64,000 nucleotides of DNA from JAPLKB01 sp964532465 (GTDB lineage Bacteria > Desulfobacterota > Syntrophorhabdia > Syntrophorhabdales > Syntrophorhabdaceae), in assembly GCA_964532465.1 (NCBI GenBank), contig CAZHHX010000013.1:16481-80480 (forward strand). The letters are read 5' to 3'. Numbering within the stretch: the first letter of the stretch is position 1; each line of letters begins with the position of its first letter. A program made the translations under genes and the position numbers. The notes under the pieces are model-generated. The model was not told the DNA's origin, made no database searches, and saw nothing but the letters and a program-made list of their open reading frames with translations. Positions 17,353-25,154 of this stretch are shown here, in pieces.

Positions 17353-17579
17353 GGGCGGTAAGGGGGCATTACAAAAATGGGTCGATAAAACTTTATGAAA
17401 AGCCTGCCATATCTGAAAGCAACGTAATCGTTACATTCATAGACTCTGAAGAATCTGAGTATGTAAACCTTAAAACAAAAGGGATTACAAAGGAAGCGGC
17501 ACAGGATCTAAAAAACAGGTTGCGGTCTTTTGAAGAAGACTGGGTTGCCGAAGGAATGGAGCTTTATGACAAACTATAA
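17346..17579 (+). CDS. MazE-like antitoxin
   Basis: 77 aa. ATG 17346 sits 5 bases after AAGGAGGA; ATG 17340 overlaps that site and is less likely. The N-terminal MLRAVRGHYKNGSIKLYEKP is a small beta segment like DUF104/AbrB-type antitoxins. The C-terminal helix ends in FEEDWVAEGMELYDKL, the type of tail that binds a MazF/PemK toxin. The gene overlaps mazF by 14 bases and is tightly coupled to mod upstream. The reading frame is intact, although its toxin is not. Confidence 0.8.
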   Translation: MLRAVRGHYKNGSIKLYEKPAISESNVIVTFIDSEESEYVNLKTKGITKEAAQDLKNRLRSFEEDWVAEGMELYDKL

Positions 17580-17920
17580 AAGAGGTATGGTTGTCCTTGT
17601 ACTTTTTCCCAACGCCGATCTTGTCACTGCAAAACGTCGTCCGGCTTTAGTAGTGCAGGCAGATGGGTTAAATACCGAATTGAACCAGGGTTGTAATAGC
17701 CATGATAACAAGCAATCTTTCCCGCGCAGGGCACCCAAGCCGTGTTCGTCTTGATAAGGATTCTGAGAAAGGCAAATTAACCGGTGTTCTTACGGATTCC
17801 GTAATTATGACTGATAATCTTGCTACTGTGCGGTTTATTGAGATTGACAGAGTTATAGGAGTTCTGCCTGATATGAAAAAAGTTGACAAAGCGCTAAAGG
17901 TGACATTGGGGTTGAAATAG
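17566..17920 (+). pseudogene. MazF/PemK-family endoribonuclease toxin, frameshifted
   Basis: From ATG 17566 the protein reads MTNYKRGMVVLVLFPNADLV, then KRRPALVVQADGLNTELNQ, the canonical MazF N-terminus. The frame breaks at GGG 17688-17690. Removing one G restores Q-VVIAMITSNLSRAGHPSRV and then runs without interruption to the stop at 17920, which includes DSVIMTDNLATVRFIEIDR. One inserted base in a short G run thus inactivates the toxin, unless it is a sequencing error. The intact protein would be about 117 aa and would cleave mRNA. res starts 2 bases later. Confidence 0.88.
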
Positions 17921-17921
17921 T

Positions 17922-20525
17922 ATGTCGCAAACCTATAAAAACAGCGATTTTGTTTTGAAGGTTGACGCTGGTTCGTCAAATACAATCAATATTATCAATA
18001 AGTATGATGCCTATCTTTCAGCCGTTTGCGCCGGAGAATATGCATTTCAGAAGGACGCGGTCAGGGCGGCGTTGAACTTCATCTTCTCCGATGAATACAA
18101 ATCTCTTGAAGACCTTGCAAGAGATAACTACCGGCACAACATTAAGTTGAGACAGAGGTTTGAGCTTGCTTCCGATTATATCGCAAAATTTCCCTTGAAA
18201 AACAAAAAGGCGTGCAGCCTTGACCTTGCTACAGGCACCGGCAAGAGCTATGTAATTTACGCCATCGCGCAGATTTGCCTTGCAGAAGGCATTATTGATA
18301 AAGTGCTTGTACTTTGCCCATCACTTACCATAGAGGAAGGTTTAACGGACAAGTTTGAAGAACTGGCGAACAGGAAGAAATTGAAGGAAATAATCGAAGG
18401 GCTTAACCCCATGCACAAAAATCCCTCAATAAAAAACGCCAACAGCACCATCCTGGAAGGTGACATATGCGTTGAGAATATTCATGCCGCCTACGAGAGG
18501 ACAGGCTCTTCCATTGAGGACAGTTTTAAAGAGAAGGGGCATAGGGTTCTTGTCATCAACGATGAGGCGCACCACATATTCAGCCCTACCGATTCCGATA
18601 CGAAAAAATGGTTTGATTTCCTGAACAACAAAGATTATGGGTTTCGTTTTATTGTAAACCTTTCCGGCACACCATATACCGGCGATGAGTATTTTTATGA
18701 CATCCTTTACAGGTTCTCAATACGCGATGCCATAGATGCCGGTGTTGTAAAAAAAGTTGATTACAAATTTGAAGAGGAAAAGGAGATAGATAAGGGCTTT
18801 CAGGATAGCTGGCAGTTGCACAAGGAAAACTGGAAGCTTTATGGGGATCACATAAAACCCGTTACTATTGTGGTTACAGAAAAGATTGTCGGTTGCGTGC
18901 GAGTGTGGAAGGAACTCGTTGATTTTATTTCTGAAAAAGAAAAGATATCCGAGGATGAGGCAAGAAAGAAGGTCATATGGATAGCATCGGGCGTGCCTGG
19001 CGAAAAGACAGTTGACGGCAAGGAGATAAGAAAGATTTTGCCTGTACCGGAAAAAGTGAGAAAGGAAAACCTGCAACTGCTGAAAGAGGTAGATGATATT
19101 CATAATCCTGTTGAATGGATAGTATCTGTAAGTATGCTCACCGAAGGCTGGGATGTAAAAAACGTATTTCAGGTAGTGCCTCATGAAAACAGGGCCTTTA
19201 ATTCAAGGCTCCTCATCGCCCAGGTGCTCGGCAGGGGACTCAGGATTCCCCCAAGTTTAAAAGAAATAAATACCCCCATATTACTGAAGGTGAATAATCA
19301 CGAGAGATGGACCTCGCAGATTAGAAATCTGTACAGGGATGTTCTGGAAATAGAAAACAGGCTTTCCTGGGGATATGATGGCGCAAGAAAACCGTATGTC
19401 TTTCCGCTATACAACTTAGCCTACGAACCTATCCAGATAACCACAGAAACAAAGAATAAACCGCCGGCAGATCCGACATCCCTTGGTTTTGGACCGCAGC
19501 AGAAGGTATTCACGACAACCGATAAATTTTCAGAATCAGGTGAACATGCCTTCGAAATATGGACAAAAGACAACCTTGACATTCAAAAGGCAGCAATATT
19601 ATTGCATTTGTATCTGAAGATGCAAGACCCGAAAATCACCGAGAGATGGACGGTAAAAAAGATTAAGCAAGCATTTATTAAAGAACTGAAAGAAAAAGGT
19701 TACGATAACAGCTTTTTAAGTAAAGATAATTACATTAAGGCACAGCAGGCATTTGGAACCTTGATGAGGGGAATGAACGAAGAGAATCCAAGACTGTCTA
19801 TGAGAAGCAATTCATTGCAGGAAATTAAAATTGAGGATATGAACATTCAGACCTTCCATGAAGGCGAGCTAAAGAAAGAAGGCATGATGTTTTATGATTT
19901 GACCAGTATGAACTGGTTCAAGGGGGACCAAAAGGCTATTTTCGAACAGTATGTGAATGATAGCGCCAATTATGATAAGATTGCCGAGACAATTACAAAG
20001 TATGGTGTCGGAAATGTTGAAGATTTGGAATATCTCAGGGAAAGGATTGTTGAGGTTGACGTTAGTAAGTTTAAAACCCCTCTAAATGTTGTTTATGTGT
20101 CTCACGAACCTGAGCGCCAATTTATGAAAAGCCTTTTAAACAATGTTGAGCTTTTTGAAACGTTTATAAAAAACCCTTCAAAATCTTTTTATGCGTTTCC
20201 ATACTCGTATAAGCCTGAAACAAAAGCCAGGACACATGTAAGGCAGGACAATTTCAACCCCGATTTTTTCCTAAAAAAAGGCAATGATATTATAGTTGTT
20301 GAAATAAAGAAGGATGGGGATGACAACAAGAAAAATAAAGCCAAATACAGGGATGGATTAAAACACTTCGATGAATTGAACAGGGCTTTAGAAACAGACG
20401 GTAATATCCAGAGATACTATTTCAAGTTTTTATCACCTGCCGATTACGTTGCCTTCTTTGAAGCGGTAAGGAAGGGAAAGCACAAAGAATGGAAATCATC
20501 GTTGATGAATCAAATGAAAAAATAA
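17922..20525 (+). CDS. res: Type III restriction endonuclease subunit (Res)
   Basis: 867 aa. Superfamily 2 helicase with Walker A ATGTGKSY (about residue 103), Walker B DEAHHIF (about 214) and motif III-like NLSGTPY. Motif VI is GRGLRIP in a QVLGRGLRIPP context. The C-terminal nuclease is a PD-(D/E)xK domain: NPDFFL around residue 778 and VVEIKK around 792. Res cuts DNA after ATP-driven one-dimensional signalling together with Mod. It starts 2 bases after the mazF remnant, so the order is mod-mazE-mazF-res in one operon. No interruption is visible in this frame. Confidence 0.92.
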   Translation: MSQTYKNSDFVLKVDAGSSNTINIINKYDAYLSAVCAGEYAFQKDAVRAALNFIFSDEYKSLEDLARDNYRHNIKLRQRFELASDYIAKFPLKNKKACSLDLATGTGKSYVIYAIAQICLAEGIIDKVLVLCPSLTIEEGLTDKFEELANRKKLKEIIEGLNPMHKNPSIKNANSTILEGDICVENIHAAYERTGSSIEDSFKEKGHRVLVINDEAHHIFSPTDSDTKKWFDFLNNKDYGFRFIVNLSGTPYTGDEYFYDILYRFSIRDAIDAGVVKKVDYKFEEEKEIDKGFQDSWQLHKENWKLYGDHIKPVTIVVTEKIVGCVRVWKELVDFISEKEKISEDEARKKVIWIASGVPGEKTVDGKEIRKILPVPEKVRKENLQLLKEVDDIHNPVEWIVSVSMLTEGWDVKNVFQVVPHENRAFNSRLLIAQVLGRGLRIPPSLKEINTPILLKVNNHERWTSQIRNLYRDVLEIENRLSWGYDGARKPYVFPLYNLAYEPIQITTETKNKPPADPTSLGFGPQQKVFTTTDKFSESGEHAFEIWTKDNLDIQKAAILLHLYLKMQDPKITERWTVKKIKQAFIKELKEKGYDNSFLSKDNYIKAQQAFGTLMRGMNEENPRLSMRSNSLQEIKIEDMNIQTFHEGELKKEGMMFYDLTSMNWFKGDQKAIFEQYVNDSANYDKIAETITKYGVGNVEDLEYLRERIVEVDVSKFKTPLNVVYVSHEPERQFMKSLLNNVELFETFIKNPSKSFYAFPYSYKPETKARTHVRQDNFNPDFFLKKGNDIIVVEIKKDGDDNKKNKAKYRDGLKHFDELNRALETDGNIQRYYFKFLSPADYVAFFEAVRKGKHKEWKSSLMNQMKK

Positions 20526-20542
20526 AAGAAATGCCTATGCGG

Positions 20543-20755
20543 TGACACAATGTTTCCACAGAAACAGTTCTTCGCAGATTCAATAGAAGTTTATATAATT
20601 TTTTCCATCTTTATAGGCCATTTCTTGATTCATGGGTATTGTTTGATAATTCAGGCAATACACCCAACGTTATAGCTAAAGAAACAAATGGAGTATTGAC
20701 AATCGTTGATAATGAGTTGTTTGATGAAGTAAAAAGGAGCATGGAGGTTATATGA
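20543..20755 (+). pseudogene. C-terminal remnant of a zeta-toxin family kinase
   Basis: The frame from about 20546 reads STETVLRRFNRSLYNFF, then PFLDSWVLFDNSGNTP, ending VDNELFDEVKRSMEVI with stop at 20753-20755. This is the characteristic tail of zeta-toxin/AAA kinases (RRF-x-RS...DNSG). The P-loop N-terminal part is absent and a stop lies in frame upstream, so about two thirds of the gene has been lost next to res. The stop overlaps the next start as ATGA, the usual arrangement with the small partner gene. Confidence 0.75.
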
Positions 20756-20967
20756 AACAACATCCTATAAATAAAGATGTTTTAAAAAACATCCCTCTTG
20801 ATATAAGGGCGGAAATGGCATTAAAAGAAGCTGTGGCTGAAGCCATTGCAGAACACAAACGCAGGGGGCATCCGATAGTGATTTGGCAAGACGGAAAGGT
20901 GGTTACAATACCTCCGGAAGACATTGTCGTTCCCCCTATGTCAAACAACATTAGCCTAAAAAAATGA
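20752..20967 (+). CDS. Small partner protein of zeta-toxin family kinases
   Basis: 71 aa. It contains VLKNIPLDIRAEMALKEAVA, then AIAEHKRRGHPIVIWQDGKV and VTIPPEDI. Such short proteins with HPIVIWQDGKVV are regularly encoded directly after zeta-toxin-like kinases, and here the ATG overlaps the remnant's stop. The frame is intact. I infer an antitoxin or modulator role from position only. Confidence 0.7.
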   Translation: MKQHPINKDVLKNIPLDIRAEMALKEAVAEAIAEHKRRGHPIVIWQDGKVVTIPPEDIVVPPMSNNISLKK

Positions 20968-21041
20968 ATTCCCAGAGGTGGATTCATCATCAACTATGAC
21001 ATCAAATACCGAATGGGAAGAACCGGGCAGGAGGATGAGGA

Positions 21042-21300
21042 ATGAAGTTTAAAGTGTCTGCTCGTGCGATAGAGGAATCAAACCGCAGAGGAATTCCAAC
21101 TGATATCCTTGAATCGATTCTGAAAGATCCCGGCCAGATTGTTGACGGATATGGCGAGAAAAAGGCTTATCAGCCGCAGATTATGTTTGGAAGTGGTAAA
21201 ATATCTGGTGAGGGCAATTGTGAAGGAATATAAAAATTGCACGGTGGTTATAACAACCTACAAAACGAGTAAAATTGACAAATACTGGAGGGTATCATAA
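21042..21300 (+). pseudogene. DUF4258 toxin-like protein, frameshifted
   Basis: ATG 21042 follows AGGATGAGGA. The first part (MKFKVSARAIEESNRRGIPT, then ILESILKDPGQIVDGYGEKK) is a DUF4258 N-terminus. Near 21206 the frame shifts; the rest of the domain is found in another frame as LVRAIVKEYKNCTVVITTYK, then TSKIDKYWRVS, stop 21298-21300. A net change of one base restores a full-length protein of about 85 aa. DUF4258 proteins are commonly paired with DUF2283, as here, and are thought to be toxins of a type II-like system. Confidence 0.78.
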
Positions 21301-21491
21301 AAATTACCTATGACCCTGAAGTCGATGTATTGAAAGTTATCTTCAGCAGCACACCAATTGAAGAAAGCGATGAAGAAAAACCCGGTATGATTCTCGATTA
21401 CGATATTGACGGCAACATTGTCGGACTTGAAATACTTGATGCTTCAAAGCGTATAGAGAATCCCCGCTCTGTTGAATATGCTGTTGCCTGA
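21297..21491 (+). CDS. DUF2283 protein with ATA in place of the start codon
   Basis: 64 codons: KITYDPEVDVLKVIFSSTPI, then MILDYDIDGNIVGLEILDAS, the classic DUF2283 fold. GGAGGG lies 5 bases before the codon where ATG is expected, but the sequence reads ATA (21297). The overlap with the DUF4258 stop is ATAA; an ancestral ATGA would have given both a TGA stop and an ATG start. A single G-to-A change would keep the stop and destroy the start. Translation from ATA or ATC would be weak, so the gene may be silent. Confidence 0.7.
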   Translation: MKITYDPEVDVLKVIFSSTPIEESDEEKPGMILDYDIDGNIVGLEILDASKRIENPRSVEYAVA

Positions 21492-21560
21492 TGGTTCGAG
21501 AGACTGCAACAATGGAAAACAGTGTCAAGAAACAGGCAAACATTAAGGAGGTGAAGTAGG

Positions 21561-21776
21561 ATGCGCCGTTTTCTGATTGTTATTGAAAAAGCAGGTAATA
21601 ACTACTCTTCATATTCGCCTGATCTTCCAGGTTGCGTAGCCACAGGCGCTACATTTAATGAGGCAGAAAAAAACATGCATGAGGCCGTTGAAATGCATAT
21701 ACAGGGTATGCTTGAAGACAACCTGCCCATCCCGGAATCCCATTCTTATGCAGAATATGTGGCTGTCGGGTACTGA
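21561..21776 (+). CDS. HicB-family antitoxin, solitary
   Basis: 71 aa with an excellent Shine-Dalgarno (AAGGAGGTGAAG). The HicB fold is clear: MRRFLIVIEKAGNNYSSYSP, then DLPGCVATGATFNEAEKNM and HEAVEMHIQGMLEDNLPIP. No DNA-binding C-terminus is attached. No hicA is found within 100 bases on either side, so it is an orphan. An intact HicBA pair of a different subtype lies at 44568-45037. Confidence 0.85.
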   Translation: MRRFLIVIEKAGNNYSSYSPDLPGCVATGATFNEAEKNMHEAVEMHIQGMLEDNLPIPESHSYAEYVAVGY

Positions 21777-21871
21777 AAAATGTAATACCATTGACAACAC
21801 AGAAGCTGTCCCTGTGTTAAGCAGTTCAATTCGGTAATGAGTGAACCGCCGGGAAAACCCGGCGAAGACTC

Positions 21872-22966
21872 TCAATAGTACGGCAATTGATCGTCGAAGC
21901 CGTTCCCCTTGTTTTTATACCATGATACAACATGTTTTATCGCTTCCACTGCCTTGGTTTTTGCCGCAAGGTCGGAATTAAAACCCTGGTGGGGCTGCAC
22001 ATATATGTTTGCCTTTCGCTCTAAAGACATATTGACAAGTGTTTTAGCCGCAACAAGGTCTGTCCCAGATATAGCCTCACCAAGCAGCAATTTTGCGAAC
22101 TCGGATTCATTCGTGAAAACATCCAGGCCCAGGCCGGTTATTTTTCCGGATTTGTACAATTCCAGTAAAACCGATTCCGGGGCAATCTCTCCCCGTGTTA
22201 CATTGATAAATATCAGGTTTTTTTCGGCTTTTAAAAGGTATTCACGGGAAAAATATCCAACATTATAAAACCTGCTTTCTTTATTTTTCGTAAGATTCAT
22301 GGCATTGACGATAATATCGCTCGATTTGATCGCCTCTTCCTTCGGGACAAACTTTACTGCCCCACCATAAATGCCATTCAATTCATCCTGCCGTATATCC
22401 ACCCCTTGTACGGTCAGACCGTTTGCTTCAGCAAGCTCATAGACTTTTCTCCCGATTTTACCGACGCCGAAAACAGTGAGAATCCGCTCTTTATCAAGTT
22501 CCATGAAAGCATTCGCGTTTTTTCTCTCAAAAGTCTCTATGTTTTTTTCATAATGGTTCATTTCGCCTGCTGTCGCGTAAAGGAATTTCATTGCAGTCTG
22601 CGCCACGGCATTCACGCAATATTCACGAAGAGAGGCAATGTTTGCTCTTTCCGCCAGATCTTCAAAGTGGTCATACCCCGCGCTTCTCGTTATAATACTT
22701 TTTTTACTTTCCTCCAGATAGGATTCCGGTAGGATTGAATGTGTTTTTGTCGTTATTATATCAGGTAGAACAGTCCCGGGGTTTTTCTTTAGAAAATCCT
22801 GAAGATTGTCCGGGGTTATGAAATATGTGTGATCTGCCGGAATTTCTCCCAGTTCTTTTGCCTTTAATGTTTCCTCTTCAAGATATACTGCTTCAGGGCC
22901 TAATGCCTCAAAGTGCATAATATCATATTTGGTCCCAGCCGATGATAAATTCTTCATGTCTTTCAT
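21872..22966 (-). CDS. D-isomer-specific 2-hydroxyacid dehydrogenase
   Basis: 364 aa. NAD-binding Rossmann motif GVGKIGRKVYELA is near residue 168. Catalytic residues are recognisable: R in INVTRGEIAP, E in FTNESEF and H in QPHQGFN. The N-terminal half includes TRSAGYDHF. The enzyme reduces a 2-keto acid to a D-2-hydroxy acid or the reverse, but the substrate is not evident; sequence drift around the C-terminus suggests a specialised member. Start ATG 22966 follows CAGGAG. It lies downstream of EFR1 on the same strand, separated by a strong hairpin. Confidence 0.88.
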   Translation of the reverse strand: MKDMKNLSSAGTKYDIMHFEALGPEAVYLEEETLKAKELGEIPADHTYFITPDNLQDFLKKNPGTVLPDIITTKTHSILPESYLEESKKSIITRSAGYDHFEDLAERANIASLREYCVNAVAQTAMKFLYATAGEMNHYEKNIETFERKNANAFMELDKERILTVFGVGKIGRKVYELAEANGLTVQGVDIRQDELNGIYGGAVKFVPKEEAIKSSDIIVNAMNLTKNKESRFYNVGYFSREYLLKAEKNLIFINVTRGEIAPESVLLELYKSGKITGLGLDVFTNESEFAKLLLGEAISGTDLVAAKTLVNMSLERKANIYVQPHQGFNSDLAAKTKAVEAIKHVVSWYKNKGNGFDDQLPYY

Positions 22967-23059
22967 TGTTGCTCCTGTTTTTATTAATTATTGCTTATTA
23001 GTCTGCCGTAAACATACGGTTTTTTCAACTGAAATATAATCCCTTTCAGTTAAGGAACC

Positions 23060-23098
23060 ATGAGTTCCTCATCCGGAATCTCAGGATGAGGAACTCAT
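23060..23098 (-). terminator. 15-bp perfect hairpin after the EFR1 gene
   Basis: ATGAGTTCCTCATCC (23060-23074) pairs with GGATGAGGAACTCAT (23084-23098) across a 9-base loop and abuts the EFR1 stop codon. There is no long T run, so it may be a terminator or an mRNA 3' stabiliser. The same hairpin, with compensating changes, recurs at 52573-52604 in the tolC leader. Confidence 0.6.
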
Positions 23099-23920
23099 TC
23101 AGATATAGCATTCAGGTTCTTTTCTTGACTGACATATATCAAAAAGCCATTTTATTTTAGCGTCAAAGGTTTCATTATGCATTTTTCTTGCGTTTTCAGG
23201 GCAGATTTTGACACATGCCTGGCATATTATGCACTGCCATTTGTCTGTAATGTACGTTTCATCCGGGAGAACAGCTCCTGTGGGACAGACCTCAACGCAT
23301 TTTCCACATTTGGTACACAAAGCTACATCTGTCTCCGGTGCAAAAGACGTATTTTTTCTCGCTTCTTTAATGAGATTTAAAGTTTTTGCTTCAATATAGG
23401 GAAAATTCCCCGGCACGTTAGCAAGAGCTGCCTTATCCACAGAATCAAAGTGCAGCATTTTTTTGCTGACCTCGGCTCCGAAGGCCCGCGCTTTCTGAAG
23501 GTCGCTTACATCGGGTCTTCCCTGTGCTATCGGATAAGCCGGGGAAGAATATGAATGTTCTCCTATGAAAGCGCCTCCGGCGATTGGTATAAAACCTCGC
23601 GCAGCCGCTGTGTCGTAAAGCTCTTTCAGGGCATCGTCGTACGCACGGTTTCCATAGACCGCAACAAGCACTGCCGGCGTTTGTTTTGCAGCTAACAAGG
23701 CAAGGCAGGATATCACTTCTTCAGGCACGCGACCGTAATAGACGGGAACGCCTATAATAACAATCTCTTTATCGAAGGTATATGTGCCTCTCTGAGACCG
23801 TTTTGTGAAATCCACCATCCTGACCTGCCCGGCCTGCATTCCTTCTGCAATATTTTCAACAATTGTTTTTGTTGTTCCTGTAGGCGAGAAATAAACACAG
23901 GAAACTGTCTTGATATCCAC
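23099..23920 (-). CDS. EFR1 family flavodoxin-ferredoxin fusion
   Basis: 273 aa. The N-terminal flavodoxin-like domain (about 1-170) begins VSCVYFSPTGTTKTIVENIA, with the FMN phosphate loop SPTGTTKT. The C-terminal domain has two 4Fe-4S clusters: CTKCGKCVEVCPTG and CIICQACVKICPEN. These proteins shuttle electrons in anaerobes. Start ATG 23920 follows AAGGAGGT. The 120 bases just upstream contain a decayed copy of the start of another flavodoxin gene. Confidence 0.92.
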   Translation of the reverse strand: MDIKTVSCVYFSPTGTTKTIVENIAEGMQAGQVRMVDFTKRSQRGTYTFDKEIVIIGVPVYYGRVPEEVISCLALLAAKQTPAVLVAVYGNRAYDDALKELYDTAAARGFIPIAGGAFIGEHSYSSPAYPIAQGRPDVSDLQKARAFGAEVSKKMLHFDSVDKAALANVPGNFPYIEAKTLNLIKEARKNTSFAPETDVALCTKCGKCVEVCPTGAVLPDETYITDKWQCIICQACVKICPENARKMHNETFDAKIKWLFDICQSRKEPECYI

Positions 23921-23954
23921 TAAAGCACCTCCTTATAAAAGGCAACGGTTCCTA

Positions 23955-24073
23955 ACATTTTTTCTGTATTGCCTGATTGAGAATGAAATATATGAGTGCA
24001 TGGAACATATTAAATATTATTCTATTTAAATGTTTAATGCAAGCTGTGCGGTAATACGCAACAGCCTGTCCGG
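23955..24073 (-). pseudogene. Decayed copy of the flavodoxin 5' end and promoter
   Basis: About 120 bases align, in the same orientation, with 26479-26600, the first 15 codons plus upstream region of the flavodoxin gene. Read on the minus strand it encodes IFHSQSGNTEKM, the flavodoxin phosphate loop, followed upstream by the matching AATATTATTCTATTTAAA and TTTAATGCAAG promoter region. The rest of the gene is gone. The DUF6599 and DUF362 genes now lie between this remnant and the intact copy. Confidence 0.75.
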
Positions 24074-24144
24074 GAGATGAAAGTACCTTGGGTTAATTCA
24101 TTTCCGATTTTCATCGAATGTGGTAAAATGAGAAAGTGACACGG

Positions 24145-25041
24145 ATGTTAATTTTTATTATTATTTCGATTTTGTTTTTACCTGCTGTTGCACTCTGCAA
24201 TGAAAGGACAAATATGCATAATACTTTAGCATGGCCTTCGGACGTGGAAGGCTGGAAATTGACCGGTATTCCGGGAAACTATGACTCTGGAACTACTTTT
24301 AAATATATGAATGGCGCGGCTGAACTTTATCTTGTATACAATCTCAAGCACCTTACTGTACTTCGCTACGAAAAACCAGGCAGGCCGGCTGTCTCAGCGG
24401 AATTTTTTGAAATGGGCTCTTCAGCAGATGCTTATGGTGTTTTCTCTTTCGAGCAACAGGACATTGATGCAGGGATTGGCCAGCAATCTGAATTCGGCGG
24501 CGGTATGCTCAGATTCCGGAAGGGGAGGTTTTTTGTCGCTGTTTACGGTGAAGAATCCGGCCCTGATATCGATAAAATCATTATTGCTCTCGGGCAGAGA
24601 CTGGCCTCAATCATAAAAGACATTGGCAGCCCTCCTGAGCTTCTTACCTATTTACCGGACAAAGGACCCGGTTTCTTTGCAAAGAAGGTATGGTTTGTCA
24701 GAAGCCATATTCTCCTTAACCAGCGCTTTTTTATTTCCCACCAGAATATCCTGAACATGTCCAATGAGGTGGAGTCGGCACTGGCTCACTATGAAACAGG
24801 CAAAGACAGGTTTTACCTGCTTCTCCTGCGATACCCTTCACCGGGAAAAGCCGTTGAAGCTTTTACGAGCTTTAAAAAAACATACATGCCGGATTCTGGA
24901 GGTCAACATTCTGTGAAAACGGAAAACGGCAAATGGACCAAAGCAGGATTGCAGAGGGAATTTGTCATGATTATATTTGATATGCCTGATGAATCAGCGA
25001 CTGAGAGATTAATGAAAGAAACCTTTGGCATAATTAAGTAA
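24145..25041 (+). CDS. DUF6599 exported protein
   Basis: About 298 aa. It has an N-terminal signal peptide (MLIFIIISILFLPAVALCNE). The body (GWKLTGIPGNYDSGTTFKYM, NGAAELYLVYNLKHLTVLRY, ADAYGVFSFEQ) matches the DUF6599 family of unknown function. A GTG at 24136 would add three residues; neither start has a strong ribosome binding site. The Tat-exported DUF362-like gene follows after a hairpin. Both products are exported, so they may form one periplasmic unit. Confidence 0.8.
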   Translation: MLIFIIISILFLPAVALCNERTNMHNTLAWPSDVEGWKLTGIPGNYDSGTTFKYMNGAAELYLVYNLKHLTVLRYEKPGRPAVSAEFFEMGSSADAYGVFSFEQQDIDAGIGQQSEFGGGMLRFRKGRFFVAVYGEESGPDIDKIIIALGQRLASIIKDIGSPPELLTYLPDKGPGFFAKKVWFVRSHILLNQRFFISHQNILNMSNEVESALAHYETGKDRFYLLLLRYPSPGKAVEAFTSFKKTYMPDSGGQHSVKTENGKWTKAGLQREFVMIIFDMPDESATERLMKETFGIIK

Positions 25042-25046
25042 ACCAT

Positions 25047-25133
25047 TATCGGCTGAAGCCGATAGCTTTAGGGTTCAAGGAGTCAAGCGATAAAAGCCCG
25101 ATAAAATGCTTTTTGCTTGACTCCTTGAACCCT
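25047..25133. repeat. Two hairpins between DUF6599 and DUF362, one with a perfect 19-bp stem
   Basis: TATCGGCT/AGCCGATA forms a short hairpin at 25047-25064. AGGGTTCAAGGAGTCAAGC (25070-25088) pairs perfectly with its inverse at 25115-25133, loop 26 bases. The right arm ends 10 bases before the ribosome binding site of the DUF362 gene. It may be a terminator for DUF6599 or a processing/attenuation structure within an operon. Confidence 0.65.
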
Positions 25134-25154
25134 GTCTATCTGTTTGGAGGCAAC

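Noticed and set aside
17688..17690. Programmed frameshifting in mazF
   Set aside because: A GGG run without a slippery heptamer or clear downstream structure; a simple one-base insertion explains it better.
21206..21300. Selenocysteine reading in the DUF4258 gene
   Set aside because: The break is a frameshift, not an in-frame TGA with family sequence on both sides.
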